Shown: one piece after another, positions 62,386 to 64,000 of the stretch | Position numbering within the stretch: the first letter of the stretch is position 1 | Layout: the number at the start of each line of letters is the position of its first letter | Assembly (NCBI RefSeq): GCF_010731115.1 | Contig: NZ_AP022616.1 | Coordinates: forward strand, 3,906,001-3,970,000 | Origin: Mycolicibacterium phocaicum | GTDB taxonomy: Bacteria; Actinomycetota; Actinomycetes; Mycobacteriales; Mycobacteriaceae | Direction: 5' to 3' | DNA: 64,000 nt | The notes under the pieces: model-generated | What the model was told of the DNA's origin: nothing | What the model saw: only the letters and a program-made list of their open reading frames with translations | Databases searched by the model: none | Translations under genes and position numbers: made by a program

Positions 62386-63162
62386 TTACCGCGGACGCGC
62401 CTTGTCCGGACCCAGATAGGCGTCGGCCCAGGCGCCGATGATCCGTCCCGCACGCTTGGCCTGTCCCGGCCCGGTGAGCAGGTGTTCGGTGCCCTCCAGC
62501 GAGACGAAGCTGCGCGGGTGGCGGGCCGTCCGGAAGATCTCACTCGCGTTCTCGATGCCCACGGTGTTGTCGGTGGGGGAGTGCAGGATCAACAGCGGCA
62601 GGTGCAGGTCCTTGATCTTGGCGTGCAGCTTGGCCGCGCGGACGTCCTCCACGAAGTCGCGCTTGAGGGTCAGTTCGCGGCCGCCGACCATCCACTGCGC
62701 ACTGCCGTTCGCGAGCACGCAGTCGAGGATGTCGTCGTACTGCTTCTCGACGTGCGACGGGTCGATGGGCGCAGCGACCGTCGCCACCGCGCGCACCCCG
62801 GGTGCCTGCCGCGCCGCGGCGAGTACCGACGCCCCGCCGAACGAGTGGCCCACCAACAGGGCCGACGGCGTGCCGCGGTCGGACATGAACTTGCACGCTT
62901 CGATGACGTCGTTGGTCTTGTGGGTGAAGGACCCGTCGCCCCAGTGGCCGTCCGAATCACCCAGCCCGATGGCGTCGAAGCGGAGCATCCCGATGCCATC
63001 GGAGGCCAGTTGCTTGCAGATGCGCGCCGCGGCAGGGGAGTCCTTGCCGAGTGTGAAGCCATGTGAGAAGACGCCCCAGCCGCGCGGGGTGCCCTCGGGG
63101 AGGTCGATGATCCCGGCGAGCATGGGGCCGGTGGAACTCTGGAACTTGACGCGTTCAGCCAC
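62386..63162 (-). CDS. Alpha/beta hydrolase (OsmC-partner/prolyl-peptidase type fold)
   Basis: A 258-residue hydrolase with VFSHGFTLGKDSPAA (oxyanion side), MLRFDAIGLGDSDG, the nucleophile Ser in LLVGHSFGGASVLA, acid in LILHSPTDNTVG and His in LEGTEHLLTG. No signal peptide, so cytoplasmic. This form often occurs fused to or beside OsmC domains; none is visible here. The substrate is unknown. It is convergent with the decarboxylase gene. Confidence 0.84.
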   Translation of the reverse strand: MAERVKFQSSTGPMLAGIIDLPEGTPRGWGVFSHGFTLGKDSPAAARICKQLASDGIGMLRFDAIGLGDSDGHWGDGSFTHKTNDVIEACKFMSDRGTPSALLVGHSFGGASVLAAARQAPGVRAVATVAAPIDPSHVEKQYDDILDCVLANGSAQWMVGGRELTLKRDFVEDVRAAKLHAKIKDLHLPLLILHSPTDNTVGIENASEIFRTARHPRSFVSLEGTEHLLTGPGQAKRAGRIIGAWADAYLGPDKARPR

Positions 63163-63233
63163 GGGACGGGTTTACCACGGCTGGCAAGCCGGACGTGGCC
63201 GATTCTTTGCTGGAGGCCATCGGTAGGGTGGAG

Positions 63234-63263
63234 GTTTCACGGGAAACACGACCTGCGGGTCGT
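63234..63263 (+). other. Two adjacent small hairpins before the MTHFR gene
   Basis: GTTTC/GAAAC (63234-63247, four-base loop) is followed at once by ACGACC/GGTCGT (63248-63263, TGCG loop). They lie 55-84 bp upstream of the methylenetetrahydrofolate reductase start in a 155-bp divergent gap. They match no riboswitch I know; function unproven. Confidence 0.35.
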
Positions 63264-63317
63264 AGCGGTCAGTGACGCCTGCGCCCCGTATGTAGTCCTG
63301 AGATCCGGAGCAGAGTC

Positions 63318-64000
63318 GTGACCCTGAACACCATCGCCTTCGAACTGGTCCCGCCCAATATTGAGCGCGGCCCCCAGTTTGCGGTCGACGAGGCGCACAA
63401 GGTGCTGCTCAACGCCGCGGCCGTCGGCCTCGAGGGCCGCATCCGGCACGTGATGATCCCCGGGATGATCGAGGAAGACGGCGACCGGCCCGTCGAGATG
63501 AAGCCGAAGATGGACGTCCTCGACTTCTGGCAGTTGATGAAGCCCGAGCTGCCCGGGATCCGCGGGCTGTGCACGCAGGTGACGTCGTTCCTCGACGAGG
63601 ACGCGCTCTCGAAGCGGCTGGCGGTGCTGCAGGAGGCGGACTTCGACGGCATCGCGTTCGTCGGCGTCCCGCGCACCATGAGCGACGGCGAGGGCGCCGG
63701 CGTGGCGCCGACCGACGCGTTGACGATCTACCGCGACCAGGTGCCGAACCGCGGCGTCATCCTGATCCCGACGCGCGACGGCGAGCAGGGCCGCTTCAAC
63801 TTCAAGATCAACCAGGGCGCCACCTACGGCATGACCCAGTTGCTGTACTCGGACACGATCGTGGGCTTCCTGAAGGAGTTCGCTGCCACCACCGAGCATC
63901 GACCCGAAATTCTGCTGTCGTTCGGGTTCGTCCCGAAGATGGAGTCGAAGGTCGGACTGATCAACTGGCTGATCCAGGATCCGGGCAACCCTCTGGTCGC
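63318..64000 (+). CDS. Mycobacterial-type methylenetetrahydrofolate reductase (5' part)
   Basis: The frame is open from GTG at 63318 to the window edge (227 codons plus two bases). It reads NTIAFELVPPNIERGPQFAV, HVMIPGMIEEDGDRPVEMKP, GIAFVGVPRTMSDGEG and NFKINQGATYGMTQLLYSD, the pattern of the mycobacterial MTHFR that differs from classical MetF (only weak similarity to it). It reduces 5,10-methylene- to 5-methyl-tetrahydrofolate for methionine synthesis. GGAG eight bases upstream supports the GTG. The C-terminal part is outside the window. Confidence 0.85.
   Translation, partial: MTLNTIAFELVPPNIERGPQFAVDEAHKVLLNAAAVGLEGRIRHVMIPGMIEEDGDRPVEMKPKMDVLDFWQLMKPELPGIRGLCTQVTSFLDEDALSKRLAVLQEADFDGIAFVGVPRTMSDGEGAGVAPTDALTIYRDQVPNRGVILIPTRDGEQGRFNFKINQGATYGMTQLLYSDTIVGFLKEFAATTEHRPEILLSFGFVPKMESKVGLINWLIQDPGNPLV

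Overview
The window is high-G+C actinobacterial DNA and reads as a chromosomal segment of a fast-growing mycobacterium (Mycolicibacterium type). The evidence is an mce lipid-transport operon with yrbE and Mce-associated genes, a wax-ester synthase/diacylglycerol acyltransferase, an F420-dependent LLM oxidoreductase, a PecA-like aspartic protease, a REP13E12-type DUF222/HNH gene, a mycobacterial-type methylenetetrahydrofolate reductase at the right edge, many TetR/AraC/PadR/XRE regulators and frequent GTG starts. No rRNA or tRNA gene and no CRISPR array was seen.

Layout. 1-6.1 kb: the 5' end of an SsuC-like ABC permease, then a TetR regulator, two tandem flavin amine oxidases, an SDR and an AraC regulator, probably an amine or small-molecule catabolic island. 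6.1-12.7 kb: a TetR regulator divergent from a four-gene run of a small hypothetical protein, a COX/alpha-dioxygenase-like haem peroxidase, a cytochrome P450 and an acyl-CoA oxidase-like flavoprotein. The peroxidase and P450 genes lie six bases apart and resemble, as separate genes, the two halves of fungal Ppo/linoleate diol synthases. 12.7-18.5 kb: two small secreted proteins, an XRE regulator, a nitrilase, a decayed IS110 element with a structured non-coding left side, and a DUF222/HNH gene. 18.5-28.8 kb: GH6 cellulase, a Tat-exported metallo-beta-lactamase-fold protein, an amidohydrolase/decarboxylase, a DUF2993 protein, alpha/beta hydrolase, SDR, WS/DGAT, amino-acid permease and L,D-transpeptidase. 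28.8-30.3 kb: four copies of a 61-bp hairpin repeat (a fifth copy lies at 5999-6059), hairpins and small genes.

30.3-38.9 kb: a TetR/SDR pair whose start codons both lie in palindromes, a lipoprotein hydrolase, an acyl-CoA dehydrogenase divergent from a TetR gene across four AGTACT sites, a Tat-exported GH5-like glycosidase, an IS1182-type element inserted exactly at that gene's stop codon, and a DUF445 protein. 39-43.6 kb: a PE-less PecA-like protease divergent from a secreted glycosidase with an unusual C-terminal tail.

43.8-54.3 kb: one long mce operon behind a textbook promoter (yrbEA, yrbEB, mceA-D, mceF, two Mce-associated genes, a DUF732 gene and a CAP-domain gene). The 5' two-thirds of mceE is missing: the end of mceD runs into the last 123 codons of mceE in another frame, so the usual six-protein Mce assembly cannot be made intact from this locus. 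54.3-64 kb: LLM oxidoreductase and NTF2-like protein divergent from a PadR regulator, then AraC, methyltransferase, haloalkane-dehalogenase-like hydrolase, two lipoproteins, a 2-keto-acid decarboxylase, another hydrolase and the start of the methylenetetrahydrofolate reductase gene.
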